Of a DNA stretch of 64,000 nucleotides, positions 63,556 through 64,000 are shown piece after piece. Source of the DNA: a virus. The stretch covers positions 1 to 64,000 of the IMG/VR virus record IMGVR_UViG_3300046780_000088; one strand, written 5' to 3'. The translations under genes and the position numbers were made by a program. Numbering within the stretch: position 1 is the stretch's first letter; each line of letters begins with the position of its first letter. The notes beneath the pieces were generated by a model. It was not told the origin of the DNA. It made no database searches and was given only the letters and a program-made list of their open reading frames with translations.

Positions 63556-63912
63556 ATGGCAGCTACTAAAAACAAGCGGACTCTTCTTGCTTCAACGAGT
63601 ATTGCCGCAGCAACACCGACTGATGGTACTGAAATTGATCTTTCAACGAAGTATGGTGGCGTTCTTACTGTAAAATTGACGAATGGTGGAACTGGTCCTA
63701 CGGTTCCGATCAACGCTTATGTATACATTGGTGGCGCTACAACTGAAAAGAAATTGTTCGCCAAGCTTCTTGGTGATTCAGTAAACAGTAGCGTTAATGA
63801 ATATGCAGTTGATATTCCTGCTGGCACAATGTTTTTGAACATCACATTTAAGGACAATACTGCACAAGCGGTGACTTGTGAGGCATTCTTGCAAGAACTG
63901 ACTACGATTTAA
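63556..63912 (+). CDS. small structural protein, 118 aa
   Basis: Beta-rich, Thr/Ala/Gly-rich (STKYGGVLTVKLTNGGTGPT, VYIGGATTEKKLFAKLL). Looks like a tail or decoration protein. Between the lyase-like protein and the partial gene at the edge. Confidence 0.6.
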   Translation: MAATKNKRTLLASTSIAAATPTDGTEIDLSTKYGGVLTVKLTNGGTGPTVPINAYVYIGGATTEKKLFAKLLGDSVNSSVNEYAVDIPAGTMFLNITFKDNTAQAVTCEAFLQELTTI

Positions 63913-63915
63913 GCT

Positions 63916-64000
63916 ATGACTGTTTTCAATCGAGTTCGGTCGGCTCAGATTCCGCGTTACCCGCTGAAGATTGATCGCTCGACTGAAATCGGAAAATCTC
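63916..64000 (+). CDS. partial gene at window end
   Basis: Begins MTVFNRVRSAQIPRYPLKID and runs off the window in frame. Continues the structural operon, so probably a virion gene. Too short to name. Confidence 0.5.
   Translation, partial: MTVFNRVRSAQIPRYPLKIDRSTEIGKS

Noticed and set aside
1-64000. CRISPR array
   Set aside because: No regular short repeats with uniform spacers; the repeats present are promoters or paired hairpins with irregular spacing.

Overview
The window is part of the genome of a tailed double-stranded DNA phage. It carries a large terminase subunit, a DUF4055-type portal, phage structural proteins and a lysis cassette with a GH108 endolysin and a spanin-like pair. The spanin pair and two Sec-type lipoproteins imply a Gram-negative host. 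I see no integrase and no CI-type repressor, so nothing points to lysogeny. The capsid and most tail genes are absent. The last gene runs off the right edge and the left edge starts among tail genes, so the genome is larger than the window.

Layout: (1) 0-4 kb, plus strand: Gly-rich tail protein, then lysis and envelope genes. (2) 4.0-5.1 kb, plus strand: five tRNAs with structured spacers, ended by a terminator. (3) 5.1-48.4 kb, minus strand: a dense early/middle region of small genes mostly joined by ATGA overlaps. It holds B12-dependent ribonucleotide reductase, DnaE-type polymerase, a separate proofreading exonuclease, two deoxyribosyltransferase-like proteins, primase/helicase, MazG-like enzyme, SNF2 helicase, RNA ligase, RtcB, ParB-like protein, Fic, an HslV-like peptidase and a ubiquitin-like protein. 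A second RNA cluster at 34.2-35.0 kb encodes tRNA-Asp, an initiator-type tRNA and what reads as a circularly permuted two-piece tmRNA. (4) 48.4-49.1 kb: divergent control region. (5) 49-64 kb, plus strand: small membrane and secreted proteins, a tRNA-Pro, DNA packaging genes surrounded by six proteins that share one N-terminal module, then portal and structural genes.

Control signals are unusually legible. Five copies of a 41-42 bp bipartite element (GGAACTT-N15-GTCTACCC plus a conserved tail) lie on the correct strand upstream of both RNA clusters, one early operon and both arms of the divergent region; they look like ECF-sigma-type promoters. Eight copies of a double-hairpin element sit just upstream of ribosome binding sites between 17.7 and 22.2 kb. 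A near-consensus sigma70 promoter reads into about 0.9 kb of gene-free DNA built from five long hairpins, a candidate large structured RNA.

Translation and RNA maintenance are a theme: eight tRNAs (four with C instead of U at position 33), an initiator tRNA, a tmRNA, RtcB and an Rnl2-like ligase. This set would suit a phage that must survive tRNA cleavage or stalled ribosomes. That functional link is inference; the sequence features are directly visible.
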